The notes: generated by a model not told the origin, from the letters alone. Numbered from the stretch's first letter, positions 20,403 to 32,826 are shown. The stretch is DNA of 64,000 nt from Thermomonas sp. (GCA_016720345.1 JADKKV010000005.1:868001-932000); one strand, 5' to 3'. Numbers and translations: made by a program.

Positions 20403-20499
20403 GGATGCCTGAGGCTTGCCGCGACACGCCGTGAATCCATCCATGGAGGCTCATCGGCGACGTCCTGTCGCCGAAGGTCGCGTCAAGCCTCAGGCATCC
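20403..20499. repeat. 97-bp palindromic intergenic element between ttcA and rdgC
   Basis: Outer arms of 23 bp (20403-20425 and 20477-20499) start GGATGCCTGAGGCTTG and differ at a single position when inverted. An inner perfect hairpin, TCGGCGAC/GTCGCCGA, lies at 20455-20475. The right arm runs over the ttcA stop codon, so it supplies the last codons of that gene. It looks like a mobile palindromic repeat of the kind scattered through xanthomonad genomes. No other copy was seen here. Confidence 0.7.
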
Positions 20500-21382
20500 A
20501 CGTCGCCTTCGGGCGTACCCGCCAGCCACGCATGCGCATCGGGCAGCGCCGTATCGCCGCGCTTGCCGAGCGCGATGAAGTCGAACAGGTTCGGGTCGGA
20601 CAGTTGCGAGGGGCGGATGTCGCCCAGCGCGCGTGCGATCTGTTCCACCCGGCCCGGGGTCTCGCGCTCCCAGGCTTCCAGCATGCGCTTGACCTGCTTG
20701 CGCTGCAGGTTTTCCTGCGAGCCGCACAGGTTGCAGGGGATGATCGGGAAGCCCCTGGCCTCGGCATGGGCTTCGATGTCGGCCTCGCGCACGTAGGCGA
20801 GCGGGCGGATCACCACGTGCCTGCCGTCGTCGCTCAGCAACTTCGGCGGCATGCCGCCCAATTTCGCGTGGAAGAACAGGTTGAGGAAGAAGGTGTTGAC
20901 CAGGTCGTCGCGGTGGTGGCCCAGCGCGATCTTGGTGAAACCGTTCGCCGCCGCGTACGTGTACAGCGCGCGCCGCGCAGCCGCGAGCACAGCGAACACA
21001 TGGTCTTGCCCTCCGGGATGACCCGGCTGACCACCGAGTAGGTGTCCTGCTCGATGATGTGGAAGTCCACCCCGATCGAACGCAGGTAGTCCGGCAGCAC
21101 GTGCTCGGGGAAGCCCGGCTGCTTCTGGTCCAGGTTGACCGCGGTGACGCTGAATTCCACCGGTGCCTTCTTCTGCAGCTGCAGCAGCACGTCCAGCAGG
21201 GTGTAGCTGTCCTTGCCGCCGGACAGGCAGACCATGACCTTGTCGCCGTCCTCGATCATGCCGAAGTCGGCGATCGCGCGGCCCACCTGGTGGCGCAGGC
21301 GCTTGCCCAGCTTGTCGGCCTCGCGCTTGCGGCGCTGGGCGCGGGGCAGGGGTTCGGCGAGGGGCAGGTCGAGGGCGCGCAT
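20490..21382 (-). CDS. ttcA: tRNA 2-thiocytidine synthetase TtcA (one apparent frameshift)
   Basis: Iron-sulfur enzyme that thiolates cytidine 32 of several tRNAs. About 297 residues. PP-loop [14 protein letters not shown] for ATP, first cysteine pair CSLC and later pair CNLC for the cluster. The frame breaks near 20980, between CSLCSRLR and [19 protein letters not shown]; both halves match the family perfectly, so an indel is the likely cause. The last residues (DVDA) lie inside the inverted repeat shared with the rdgC gap. Confidence 0.92.
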
Positions 21383-21436
21383 GGGCCGACCATTTTACCC
21401 GCCGCCGGCCCCGCGCCGGCGCGCTATGCTCGACGC

Positions 21437-21655
21437 ATGAACCAGCCCCGCGATCCGCTTGAACTGGCGCGCCTTGCGCGGCGCGTGGTCGAACTGCGGA
21501 CGGAGCACCGCGACCTGGACGGCGCCATCGACCGCCTGCAGGCCGACATCCAGGCCGACGAACTGGCGCTGAAGCGGCTGAAGAAGCGCAAGCTGCAGCT
21601 CAAGGACCAGATCGCCTGGATCGAGAACGCCTTGATCCCGGACGAGCCGGCCTGA
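21437..21655 (+). CDS. YdcH/DUF465-family small coiled-coil protein
   Basis: 72 residues, almost entirely charged helix ([19 protein letters not shown]) ending in the family signature [12 protein letters not shown]. Function unknown across the family. A TATGCT box sits about 10 bases before the ATG, so the transcript may be nearly leaderless. Converges on plsB. Confidence 0.8.
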   Translation: MNQPRDPLELARLARRVVELRTEHRDLDGAIDRLQADIQADELALKRLKKRKLQLKDQIAWIENALIPDEPA

Positions 21656-21670
21656 CCCCGGTCCAGGCAA

Positions 21671-24430
21671 TCAATCCGGCGCGTTTTCCGCCTTGCCGCC
21701 GGCTTCCTTCGGCACCACCGGGATCTCCCCGGTGCTGCGGGTGTTGTCCGGGCTGACCTTCTCGATGGTGTGGCGCAGCTCGCGGCCCAGCACCACCCGC
21801 GCATCCTTGGCCCAGGCGTTGAGGCGTTCGTCGAAGGCAAGCTTGCCGTTGGCGTCCGCCCACACCAGCTTCAGTTCGCGCAGCTGCTGGATGAAGCCGC
21901 GGAACAGGCCCTTGTCGAAGAATTCCGGCGCGGTGTTGGCGTACAGCAGCGACAGGCGCTGCGCGGCGAGGTGGCACATGCTTTCCAGCTCGCCGGCGCT
22001 GAGGGTGCCGGCGCCGTTCTTCACCAGCACCGAAATCGCGATGTAGTAGCGCTCGAACGCCTGTTGCAGGGCATGCCCGATCGCGCGCAGGCGGAACACC
22101 TCGTCGGTCTGGCCGGCATTGCGCTGGAGGATGCCGCCATCGTCGTCGCCGACCTGCTGCAGCAGGCCTTCGCGGACGAACACCTCGATGGTGCGGTCGA
22201 TGCGCTCGGCGAAACCGTCCTCGTCCCAGGGCAGGAACAGTTCCGCCTGCAGGAACGGGTACAGGCTGCGGCCGAGGCGCTGCAGCTGCGCGCGCCCCAT
22301 CCGCCGGTTGTTGAGGAAACACACCGCGATCCATGCCGGCGCGGTGAACAGGTGCAGCACGTTGTTGCGGAAGTAGCTGAGCAGGACCGCGTTCTCGTCG
22401 TCCACGCTGAGCACGTCGCCCAGCGGGTGCGCGGTGCGCACCAGGGTGCCGATCTCCTCGCCGTGGGCGACGATCTGCGCCGGCGCGTGCGGGGTCACGG
22501 TGACGTGCTGCGAATAGGGCACGTCGCGCAGCAGGGCCTGCGACAGCGCGATCTGCGCCAGCAGGTCGGCTTCGCCCATCGCGTGCTTGGGCGTGGACAG
22601 CAGCGCCAGCGCCAGCAGGTTGATCGGGTTGACGTCGGCGGCGCGGTTGACGTTGACCTGGATGCCCTGCGCCAGCGCATCGATGGTGTCGGCCAGCCAC
22701 GCGGGCTTCTCGTCCTCGGACACCGGCTTGCCGTCCCAGCCGGCGTGCGCTTCGAGCACGTCGTCGAGCTTGATCGGCTCGCCGAAGTTCACCACCACCT
22801 GGCCGAAGTTGCTGCGCAGCACCTTGGGGATGCCCATCAGCAGCTGCCAGATCGATTCCTTCTGCTTCGGCTTGCCGGTCAGCTCGTCCAGGTAGCTGCG
22901 GCCTTCCATCAGCTTCTCGTAGCCGATGTAGACCGGCTGGAACAGCACCGGACGGCTGGGCTGGCGCAGGTAGGCGCGCACGGTCATCGCCAGCGAACCG
23001 ACCTTGGGCGGCAGCAGGCGGCCGGTGCGCGAGCGCCCGCCTTCGATGAAGTATTCGATCGAGTAGCCGCCGGAGACCAGTTGCGCCATGTATTCCCGGA
23101 ACACCGCCGAATACAGCGCGTTGCCCTTGAAGCTGCGGCGGGCGAAGAACGCGCCGCCCTTGCGCAGGATGGTGCCGACCACCGGCAGGTTGAGGTTGAT
23201 GCCGGCGAAGATGTGCGGCGGCACGATGCCGTGGGTGTACAGCAGGTAGCTCAGCAGCAGGTAGTCCATGTGGCTGCGGTGGGTGGGCACGTAGACCACC
23301 TCGAAGCCGGGGGCGGCCTGCTTGAACCTGTCCAGGTGGTGGACCAGCACCCCGCGGTAGATCCGGTTCCACACCGGGGTCAGCATGAAGCTGAGCGAAC
23401 GCACCATCGGGTGCGAATAGTCGGCGGCGATCTCGTAGGCCATCGCGTGCGCCTTCTGCCACGCGGCTTCCGGCTTCGACTTGTCGCGGCGGGCCTGGTC
23501 GGCGATCGCCTCGCGCACGCTGTCCGCGGCCAGCACCTTGTCCACCAGCATGCGCCGGGTCGACAGGTCGGGGCCGACCACCACCTCGCGCACGCGGCGG
23601 AAGTGGGTGCGCAGCACGCGCGAGAGCTTGCGCACCGTGCGTTCGGGCGGCAGCCCCTCGCCGACGATCGCGCGCAGCGCCACCGGCGGCGCGAACTGGA
23701 CCAGGGTGTCGCGGCCGTTGAGCAGCAGCGCCAGCATCCGGCGGAAGCGGCCGACGATGGTCCAGTTCTCCGAGAACAGCACGCTGAACCAGCCGCTGCT
23801 GCGGTTGGGCGCCTGGCCGACGAAGATCGACACCGGGACCAGTTGCACGTCCAGGTCCGGGTTGGCGCGGTGCGCCTCCAGCAGCCGCGCCAGCGAACCC
23901 GAGTGGGTCTTGTGTTCGGGGCCGGGCAGCAGCCCCAGCGCATTGGCATGCCGGCGCGACAGTGCGACGTAGGCGCGCTTGCGGCCCAGCGGGTCGCCGG
24001 CCATCGGCTGCAGCGGTGACGGCAGGCCGGCCTCGCGGCAGGCGCGCTCCAGGATCAGCGCGTTGGACAGGCCGTAGTCCTCCAGCACGTAGCAGACCGG
24101 CTGGCCGGCGTGGTGGCGGCCCGGTTCATTTGGTTCGAGCTCGAGCTTGAGCCAAGGGTCGATCAGCCAGCCCAGCACCCGCGCCCACAGCGGCGGCCGG
24201 GTCACGCGCACCGGCGCGGGCCGCGGCGGGTCGGCCAGGAACGCCGGCAACGGCAGCTGCGGGCTGTCCGCTGCCGGCTCGGCGGCGGCGCGCGCCGGGC
24301 CGGCCGCGGAGTCCGCCTGCGCGGGCGCGCTGCCCGTGGTTGTGGCCACGACGGCGGGTTCGGCGGCGGGCGCGGCGTCGAACAGGCTGGGCTGGCTGGG
24401 GAGGTCGGGACGGTTGGGCATCGCCGACAT
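21671..24430 (-). CDS. plsB: Glycerol-3-phosphate 1-O-acyltransferase
   Basis: First committed step of phospholipid synthesis: acyl-CoA or acyl-ACP plus glycerol-3-phosphate gives lysophosphatidic acid, at the inner membrane. 919 residues. The catalytic HRSHMD (HxxxxD) is at residues 384-389, with FIEGGRSRTGR and GYEKLMEGRSYLDEL downstream. An N-terminal Pro/Ala-rich extension of about 75 residues is less conserved; ATG 24421 is an alternative start. The start overlaps the stop of the upstream lipoprotein by one base (TAATG), so translation is coupled. Intact. Confidence 0.95.
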   Translation of the reverse strand: MSAMPNRPDLPSQPSLFDAAPAAEPAVVATTTGSAPAQADSAAGPARAAAEPAADSPQLPLPAFLADPPRPAPVRVTRPPLWARVLGWLIDPWLKLELEPNEPGRHHAGQPVCYVLEDYGLSNALILERACREAGLPSPLQPMAGDPLGRKRAYVALSRRHANALGLLPGPEHKTHSGSLARLLEAHRANPDLDVQLVPVSIFVGQAPNRSSGWFSVLFSENWTIVGRFRRMLALLLNGRDTLVQFAPPVALRAIVGEGLPPERTVRKLSRVLRTHFRRVREVVVGPDLSTRRMLVDKVLAADSVREAIADQARRDKSKPEAAWQKAHAMAYEIAADYSHPMVRSLSFMLTPVWNRIYRGVLVHHLDRFKQAAPGFEVVYVPTHRSHMDYLLLSYLLYTHGIVPPHIFAGINLNLPVVGTILRKGGAFFARRSFKGNALYSAVFREYMAQLVSGGYSIEYFIEGGRSRTGRLLPPKVGSLAMTVRAYLRQPSRPVLFQPVYIGYEKLMEGRSYLDELTGKPKQKESIWQLLMGIPKVLRSNFGQVVVNFGEPIKLDDVLEAHAGWDGKPVSEDEKPAWLADTIDALAQGIQVNVNRAADVNPINLLALALLSTPKHAMGEADLLAQIALSQALLRDVPYSQHVTVTPHAPAQIVAHGEEIGTLVRTAHPLGDVLSVDDENAVLLSYFRNNVLHLFTAPAWIAVCFLNNRRMGRAQLQRLGRSLYPFLQAELFLPWDEDGFAERIDRTIEVFVREGLLQQVGDDDGGILQRNAGQTDEVFRLRAIGHALQQAFERYYIAISVLVKNGAGTLSAGELESMCHLAAQRLSLLYANTAPEFFDKGLFRGFIQQLRELKLVWADANGKLAFDERLNAWAKDARVVLGRELRHTIEKVSPDNTRSTGEIPVVPKEAGGKAENAPD

Positions 24431-25380
24431 TATGGCGAAGCGGGGTTTTTCGCGCCCGCCGCGGCTTGCCTGCCGGCCAGCGAGGCCTCGGCGCGGCGCA
24501 GGAAATCGGCCAGGTACCAGTGCCCATCGATGCGCTGCACCGGCACGACTGCATCGATCTCGCTCCCGGCCAGCTGGTAGCGCAGCCGCAGGCGGGCGCT
24601 GTCGCCAGTCTGCTCGAGCAGGCGCACCTGCATCCCGCGCAGGCTGGCGTCGAGGTCGAGGCCGTACTGGCTGCGCAGCTGCGCCAGCAGGGTGGCGATG
24701 AACGGCGACAGCCGGTTCAGGCTGGGGTCCATGCCCAGCGTGGCGTAGGCGGCGGGGCCGGCCTTGCCTTCGATGCCGCTGCGGCGCGCCGCCGCGACCA
24801 GCGCCGCGAAGAATGGGCGGGCGTGTTTCGGATCCGACAGCGGCGCTGCCAGCGCCCAGCCACCCACGGCGGCCAGCGCCTGGGCCACGTGCTCGCGCTC
24901 CTCGGGGGTGTAGCCGGCCTGCTTCTGGACGTATTCGCCGCCGAACTGGACCAGGGTCCGGATCGCCTGGTCGATGTCGCGGTCGGCGCCGGCGAATTGG
25001 CGGCCAAATGTCGCCATCAACCTCGCTTCGGCGTCGTTCTCCTGCAAAGCTGCAAGCATCTTCGGCAATTTCGCATCCAGCGGGAGTTCGTCCAGCGGCC
25101 AGCGCGTGCGCCCCTCGCGCCAGCCGGCGGCGAGCCGTGCATGCAGGTCCGGCGGCACCGCCAGCCGCGCGAAGCCGGCGCCATCGCGGGCCAGCAGGCG
25201 GTCGCGCAGGACATTGACCGCCTCCACCGGCTTGCGGGCGGCCTGTGCCTGCGGTTTCACGGCAACCCCGATCGGCGCGCCGGTCCCGGGCGTGCCGCGT
25301 TCACAGGCGGGCAGGCACAGGCCGAGGAGGGCAGCCAGGGCGATGCGGCCAACGGCGTGCAGGCGAACGGGCATCGGCAT
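24430..25380 (-). CDS. Hypothetical lipoprotein upstream of plsB
   Basis: 316 residues with a lipoprotein signal (IALAALLGLCLPAC). The mature part is helical and Ala/Arg-rich with no motif I recognise. The C-terminus (IDAVVPVQRIDGHWYLADFL) resembles proteins of unknown function that respond to envelope state. ATG 25380 is used; GGAG spacing fits the inner ATG at 25374 better. The TAATG overlap with plsB suggests a shared transcript, and a link to the membrane is only inferred. Confidence 0.65.
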   Translation of the reverse strand: MPMPVRLHAVGRIALAALLGLCLPACERGTPGTGAPIGVAVKPQAQAARKPVEAVNVLRDRLLARDGAGFARLAVPPDLHARLAAGWREGRTRWPLDELPLDAKLPKMLAALQENDAEARLMATFGRQFAGADRDIDQAIRTLVQFGGEYVQKQAGYTPEEREHVAQALAAVGGWALAAPLSDPKHARPFFAALVAAARRSGIEGKAGPAAYATLGMDPSLNRLSPFIATLLAQLRSQYGLDLDASLRGMQVRLLEQTGDSARLRLRYQLAGSEIDAVVPVQRIDGHWYLADFLRRAEASLAGRQAAAGAKNPASP

Positions 25381-25549
25381 GTCTCCAGGCGTTGCCGGAG
25401 TGTCGGTGCCGGCTGCCCGGCGATGCAAGCGTGCACCATGCCGTGGGCCACGGCCGGGGCCGTCGGCCATTCGCTTCGCGGCCCGGAATGCCGCTGCGCG
25501 AACAGCCGCCATCCCCGTCCGCGGCATCGCGTGGCTGGACAGCGCGCAC

Positions 25550-25574
25550 AAAAAAAGAGGCCCGGGGGCCTCTT
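25550..25574 (-). terminator. Rho-independent terminator; the rest of the 317-bp gap 25381-25697 shows no gene
   Basis: On the minus strand AAGAGGCC pairs with GGCCTCTT around a 4-base loop and is followed by a run of seven T. It ends the acid phosphatase transcript. The remaining gap up to the lipoprotein start at 25380 has no convincing reading frame; it should hold the promoter of the lipoprotein-plsB operon, but I could not pick one out. An AT-rich patch lies at 25661-25705. Confidence 0.9.
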
Positions 25575-25697
25575 CAAGTCCGGCCGGGCCGGAGGACAGC
25601 AGTTGTGGCATGGCTCCGGCCGAGGCCGGATGGATGCAGGCTACCGCCGTCATGGACTTAATGCAATAGATGAATGTTGATCAGATAAACCATTGAT

Positions 25698-26618
25698 TTA
25701 TTTGGCCATATCCAAACTGCCCAACTTCGCCGCGCGGCGCGCGCCGGGCGGCTGGTCCCAGGCGTTGTTGAACGTTGCCGGCTCCCAGCTGCCGTAGGTC
25801 GGGTTGGGCAGCATGAACCAGCGCTCGCCGAACCAGTCCTCGTATTCGCCATACAGGCCGTCGCGGTCCTTCGGCGTGTTCGCCACGATCTCGACGAAAT
25901 CGCCGAGCTGGTCGCCGAACTGCATCAGCACGCGGTACTTCTGGCCGGCCAGCTTGCGACGGCAGAGTTTCTCGCTGCCGTTCTGCTCGCAGTCCGCAAC
26001 GAAGGTGCCAAGGCCGAGGAACACGCTTTCGTCCTTGACCGGCAGGCCCTCTGCCTTGAGGTTGGCGATGGTCGCCGCCTGCAGGTGCTCGGCGCGGTTG
26101 GAGATGTACAGGATGGTCACGCCCCTGGCCGCCGCGGCCTTGGCGAAATCGACCACGCCGGGGACCGCCTTCGCCTTCTTTTCGGCGACCCACAGGTCCC
26201 AGGTGGTGTCTTCGTAGCTGGCGCCGTCGCGCACCAGCCGCGCCTGGTAGGGCGAGTTGTCGAGCACGGTCTCGTCGACGTCCATCACCACCGCCGGCGG
26301 CAGCCCGGTGGCGGCGTTGCCGCGTTCATCCGGCACCAGCGCGTCCCAGTTGGCCTGCGTCAGTGCCGCGTCCAGCTTGTCGGCGGCGGCGCGGTACACG
26401 GTCTGCGCGACCGCGTCGTACTCGGCCGCGCGCTGCACCCACAGCACCGCGTTGAGGTTGTCGTTCGGGCCGGCGCCGGCCGCTGCCGGCTCCGCCGCTG
26501 GCGTGGCTGCGGGCGTGGCCGGTTGCGCTGCGGTATCGGGAGCGGTGAACGACGCGGGCGTGCAGGCCGCCAGCGACAGTGCGGCGGCGAGCAGGGACAG
26601 GGTCAGGGCAGGACGCAT
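25698..26618 (-). CDS. e(P4)-type acid phosphatase, class C HAD lipoprotein
   Basis: 306 residues. Lipobox LSLAAC with lipidated Cys19, then an Ala/Pro linker. HAD motif I is VVMDVDETVLD (Asp113 and Asp115), motif II lies in TILYISNR, and a late acidic motif is around VLMQFGDQLGDF. This is the 5'-nucleotidase, lipoprotein e(P4) family, which dephosphorylates nucleotides and phosphomonoesters at the outer membrane. Single gene with its own terminator. Intact. Confidence 0.93.
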   Translation of the reverse strand: MRPALTLSLLAAALSLAACTPASFTAPDTAAQPATPAATPAAEPAAAGAGPNDNLNAVLWVQRAAEYDAVAQTVYRAAADKLDAALTQANWDALVPDERGNAATGLPPAVVMDVDETVLDNSPYQARLVRDGASYEDTTWDLWVAEKKAKAVPGVVDFAKAAAARGVTILYISNRAEHLQAATIANLKAEGLPVKDESVFLGLGTFVADCEQNGSEKLCRRKLAGQKYRVLMQFGDQLGDFVEIVANTPKDRDGLYGEYEDWFGERWFMLPNPTYGSWEPATFNNAWDQPPGARRAAKLGSLDMAK

Positions 26619-26684
26619 GGACAGGACTCGTGGACGGGTTCCGGGCCGAGTGTACCTGCCCGTGGTGACCGCCCAGGCGGCGGA

Positions 26685-28679
26685 TCACTCGCCCAGCAGG
26701 GCGCGGATATTGGCGATCCCGGCGCTGGCGCGCTCCGCCTTGCGTGCGGCATCGGCCACCGGGTCGGCGCCGTCACGCTGCAGTTCGGCCGCCGGCAGCT
26801 CGTCCAGGAAGCGGCTCGGCCGCAGCCGCAGGCGGTCGCCCCAGCGTTGCGCCTGGCTGGCGTGCGAGAGCCACAGCTGTTCCCTGGCGCGGGTGATGCC
26901 GACGTACAGCAGCCGGCGTTCCTCGTCGATCCGGCCCTCCTCGATGCTGGCCTCGTGCGGCAGGTTGCCGTCCTCCACCCCGACGATGAACACGAAGCGG
27001 AACTCCAGCCCCTTCGCCGCGTGCATCGACATCAGCCGCACCTGGTTGCCGGCATCGCCCTTGTCCGCGTGCGAGAGCAGGGCGAGCGCGGCGGCGAGCT
27101 CGCCGGGACCCGACGTCCGCGGGCCGTCGAACCAGTCGGCGAGCTCGTCCAGGTTGCGCCGGCGCGCCTGGAACTGCGCCTCGTCCTTGCACAGCGCGCG
27201 CAGCGCGGCGAGCAGGCCGGAGCGTTCGTTCAACCTGCGCACCAGTTCGGCCGGCGGCAACGTGCGGGCGTCGCCGCGCAGGCCGCGGACGATGTCGGTG
27301 AAGCCCTGCAGCGCGTTCGCGGCGCGCGCCGGCAGCTGCTTGGCCACCGCCATCGACTCGGCCGCACGCGCCAGCGGCAGGTGCGCATGCGCGGCCAGTT
27401 CGGCCAGTTTCGCCAGCGAGGTGGCGCCGACGCCGCGGTTCGGCGCGGCCACCGCGCGCAGGAAGGCGGCGTCATCGTCCGGATTGGCGAGCAGGCGCAG
27501 CCACGCCAGCGCGTCCTTGACCTCGCCGCGGTCGAGGAAGGCGGTGCCGCCGCTCAGGTGGTAGGGGATGCGCAGCAGTTGCAGTGACTTCTCCAGCGCG
27601 CGGCTCTGGTGGTTGCCGCGGAACAGGATGCAGAACTCGCTCCACGGCGCGGCGTGCTTCTGCGCGGTGAACTGGATCTCTGCGGCGACCTTCTCCGCCT
27701 CGTGGGCGGCATCCCGGCATTCCCAGACGCGGATCCGCTCGCCATCGGCGGCATCGCTCCACAGCGTCTTCGGGTGTTCGTGCGGGTTGTTGGCGATCAG
27801 CGCGTTGGCCGCGCGCAGCACCCGGTTGCTGCAGCGGTAGTTCTGCTCCAGCTTGACGATGCGCAGCGCCGGGTAGTCGCTGCCGAGTTGCAGCAGGTTG
27901 TCCGGGTTGGCGCCGCGCCAGGCATAGATGCTCTGGTCGTCGTCGCCGACCACGGTGAACTGGCCGGGTTCGCCGGCGATCGCCTTCAGCAGCCGGTACT
28001 GGGCGTCGTTGGTGTCCTGGCACTCGTCGACCAGCAGGTAGCCGATGCGCTCGCGCCAGCCGGCCACGGCATCGGCATCGGATTCCAGCAACTGCACCGG
28101 CAAGCGGATCAGGTCATCGAAATCGACCGCATTGAACGCCGACAGGCGCTGCTGGTAGCGCGCGTACAGCGCCGCCGCCTCGTGTTCGCGGGCGCTGCGG
28201 GCGGCCTCGGCGGCCTGTTGCGGCGACAGCCCGGCGTTCTTGGCGCGGCCGATCAGCTGCTTCGCGGCATCCACCACGTCCGGCTTGCTGCCCGGCGGCA
28301 GCAGGTCCTTCAGCTGCGCCGCGGAATCGTCGGCGTCGAAGATCGAAAAGCCGCGGCGCAGGCCGAGGCGGGCGTGCTCGACCTGCAGGATGCGCAGGCC
28401 CAGCGCGTGGAAGGTGCTGACGGTCAGGTCCTGCGCCGCATCGCCGCGGATCCGCCTGGCCACGCGCTCGCGCATCTCGCGCGCGGACTTGTTGGTGAAG
28501 GTGATCGCCGCGATCCGCTTGGCGGGATAGCGGCCGGTATGGATCAGGTGGGCGATCTTCTCGATGATCACCCGGGTCTTGCCGCTGCCCGCGCCCGCGA
28601 GCACCAGCAGCGGGCCTTCGGTGTGGAGGACGGCCTGCTGCTGCGGCGGGTTCAGGCCGTGGAGTGCTGGGTTGCGCAT
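26685..28679 (-). CDS. rep: ATP-dependent DNA helicase Rep
   Basis: UvrD-like 3'-5' SF1 helicase that clears proteins from replication forks. 664 residues. Walker A LAGAGSGKTRVI, motif Ia TFTNKSAREM, motif II DECQDTND, motif III VVGDDDQSIYAWRGA, motif IV EQNYRC, and motif VI LLYVGITRAREQLWL. Size and the N-terminal LNPPQQQAV favour Rep over UvrD. ATG 28679 is used; an upstream ATG at 28706 adds nine residues without support. Divergent from tdk. Confidence 0.93.
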   Translation of the reverse strand: MRNPALHGLNPPQQQAVLHTEGPLLVLAGAGSGKTRVIIEKIAHLIHTGRYPAKRIAAITFTNKSAREMRERVARRIRGDAAQDLTVSTFHALGLRILQVEHARLGLRRGFSIFDADDSAAQLKDLLPPGSKPDVVDAAKQLIGRAKNAGLSPQQAAEAARSAREHEAAALYARYQQRLSAFNAVDFDDLIRLPVQLLESDADAVAGWRERIGYLLVDECQDTNDAQYRLLKAIAGEPGQFTVVGDDDQSIYAWRGANPDNLLQLGSDYPALRIVKLEQNYRCSNRVLRAANALIANNPHEHPKTLWSDAADGERIRVWECRDAAHEAEKVAAEIQFTAQKHAAPWSEFCILFRGNHQSRALEKSLQLLRIPYHLSGGTAFLDRGEVKDALAWLRLLANPDDDAAFLRAVAAPNRGVGATSLAKLAELAAHAHLPLARAAESMAVAKQLPARAANALQGFTDIVRGLRGDARTLPPAELVRRLNERSGLLAALRALCKDEAQFQARRRNLDELADWFDGPRTSGPGELAAALALLSHADKGDAGNQVRLMSMHAAKGLEFRFVFIVGVEDGNLPHEASIEEGRIDEERRLLYVGITRAREQLWLSHASQAQRWGDRLRLRPSRFLDELPAAELQRDGADPVADAARKAERASAGIANIRALLGE

Positions 28680-28730
28680 GGGGCGCGCATTGTACGTCGC
28701 CGGCAAGCGCGCCCCGCGGACGCGCCGACA

Positions 28731-28736
28731 TTAGAA
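28731..28736 (+). promoter_or_regulatory. Candidate tdk -10 box (TAGAAT)
   Basis: TAGAAT ends 7 bases before the tdk ATG, placing the likely transcription start at or next to the start codon (leaderless mRNA). No clear -35 is visible. Weak call. Confidence 0.35.
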
Positions 28737-28743
28737 TCGCGGC

Positions 28744-29364
28744 ATGGCCAAGCTCTACTTCTACTTCTCGGCGATGAACGCCGGCAAGACCACCACCCTG
28801 CTGCAGTCCGCGCACAACTACCGCGAGCGCGGCATGCGGGTGGCGATCCTGACCCCGCGGCTGGACGATCGCGCCGGCCAGGGGGTGGTGGCCTCGCGGA
28901 TCGGCCTGCAGGCGGAGGGCATCGCCTTCACCGGCAGCGCCGACCTGGAGGCGCTGGTGCGCGCGGACATCGCCGCCCGCGGCAAGCTCGATTGCGTGCT
29001 GGTCGACGAGGCGCAGTTCTTGACGAAGGCGCAGGTGTGGCAACTGAGCGAGGTAGTGGATGCGCTGCGCATCCCGGTGCTCTGCTACGGCCTGCGCACC
29101 GATTTCCGCGGCGAGCTGTTCGAGGGCAGCCAGTACCTGCTGGCGTGGGCCGACGAGCTGCAGGAGATCAAGACCATCTGCCACAGCGGCAAGAAGGCGA
29201 CCATGAACGTGCGCATCGATGCGCAGGGGCATGCGCTGCAGGACGGCCCGCAGGTGGAGATCGGCGGCAACGAGCGCTACGTGTCGGTGAGCCGCGCCGA
29301 ATTCAAGAAGGTGATGCGCGGCGAGGGCAGGGTCCTGCCGCTGCAGGCGCCGCTACCGCTGTAG
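28744..29364 (+). CDS. tdk: Thymidine kinase, type II
   Basis: Phosphorylates thymidine for nucleotide salvage. 206 residues. P-loop [15 protein letters not shown] base motif, and the lasso region [19 protein letters not shown]. Odd point: in most TdK proteins four Cys hold a structural zinc, but here the first pair reads TICHSGKK (one Cys kept) and the second site reads YVSVSRAEF (none), so zinc binding is probably lost. Intact otherwise. Confidence 0.95.
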   Translation: MAKLYFYFSAMNAGKTTTLLQSAHNYRERGMRVAILTPRLDDRAGQGVVASRIGLQAEGIAFTGSADLEALVRADIAARGKLDCVLVDEAQFLTKAQVWQLSEVVDALRIPVLCYGLRTDFRGELFEGSQYLLAWADELQEIKTICHSGKKATMNVRIDAQGHALQDGPQVEIGGNERYVSVSRAEFKKVMRGEGRVLPLQAPLPL

Positions 29365-29381
29365 GCGGGAAACGCCGGCGG

Positions 29382-32186
<2,805 letters not shown>

Positions 32187-32216
32187 TGGTCTGCGCCGGA
32201 TCGCCTGGCCCCGGGC

Positions 32217-32795
32217 TCAGGCGACGGCCGGGTCCTTCAGCGAGGCGAGCAGGAACATCCGCGCCTTCTGCCAGTCGCGGCGCACGCTGCGCTCGGAGCG
32301 CTGCAGCAGCGCGGCGATCTCCAGCTCGGACAGGCCGGCGAAATAGCGCAGTTCGACCACCTGGGTCAGCCGCGGTTCGACCGCGTGCAGGCGGGTCAGC
32401 GCGGTGTCCAGGCCCAGCATGTCCTCGTCCAGGCGGATGCCGCCCTCGATGTCCTCCGGCAGGTCGGTGACCCGGTGCTGGTCGCCACCGCGCTTCTGCG
32501 CCAGCCGCTGGCGGGCGTAATCCACCACCACGCTGCGCATCGCCGAGGCCGCATAGGCGAAGAAGTGCGCGCGGTCGTCGAACTGCGCGGCGCCCTTGCC
32601 GCGGCCGATCAGCTTCAGGTAGGCCTCGTGCACCAGCGCGGTGGCATCCAGGGTGTGCCCGTGCTGGCCGGCCAGCTGGCGGCGCGCCATCGAATGCAGT
32701 TCCTGGTACAGGGTGGCCAGCACGCGGTCCATCGCGCCGCGGTCGCCCTTGTGCGCGGCATCCAGCAGGACGGTGATTTCACCGGAGTCGGTCAT
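32217..32795 (-). CDS. ECF-like RNA polymerase sigma factor, TIGR02999 type
   Basis: 192 residues with sigma region 2 (ATALVHEAYLKLIGRG, AHFFAYAASAMRSVVVDYAR) and region 4 (RYFAGLSELEIAALLQRSER, a helix-turn-helix). No anti-sigma gene is adjacent; the downstream Ser/Thr kinase is the likely partner, as in other members of this sigma group. ATG 32795 is chosen; a GTG at 32801 is equally possible. A TATAGT box lies at 32827-32832. Confidence 0.88.
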   Translation of the reverse strand: MTDSGEITVLLDAAHKGDRGAMDRVLATLYQELHSMARRQLAGQHGHTLDATALVHEAYLKLIGRGKGAAQFDDRAHFFAYAASAMRSVVVDYARQRLAQKRGGDQHRVTDLPEDIEGGIRLDEDMLGLDTALTRLHAVEPRLTQVVELRYFAGLSELEIAALLQRSERSVRRDWQKARMFLLASLKDPAVA

Positions 32796-32826
32796 CGCCA
32801 CGGCAACGGGAAACGGGGGAACGTGG

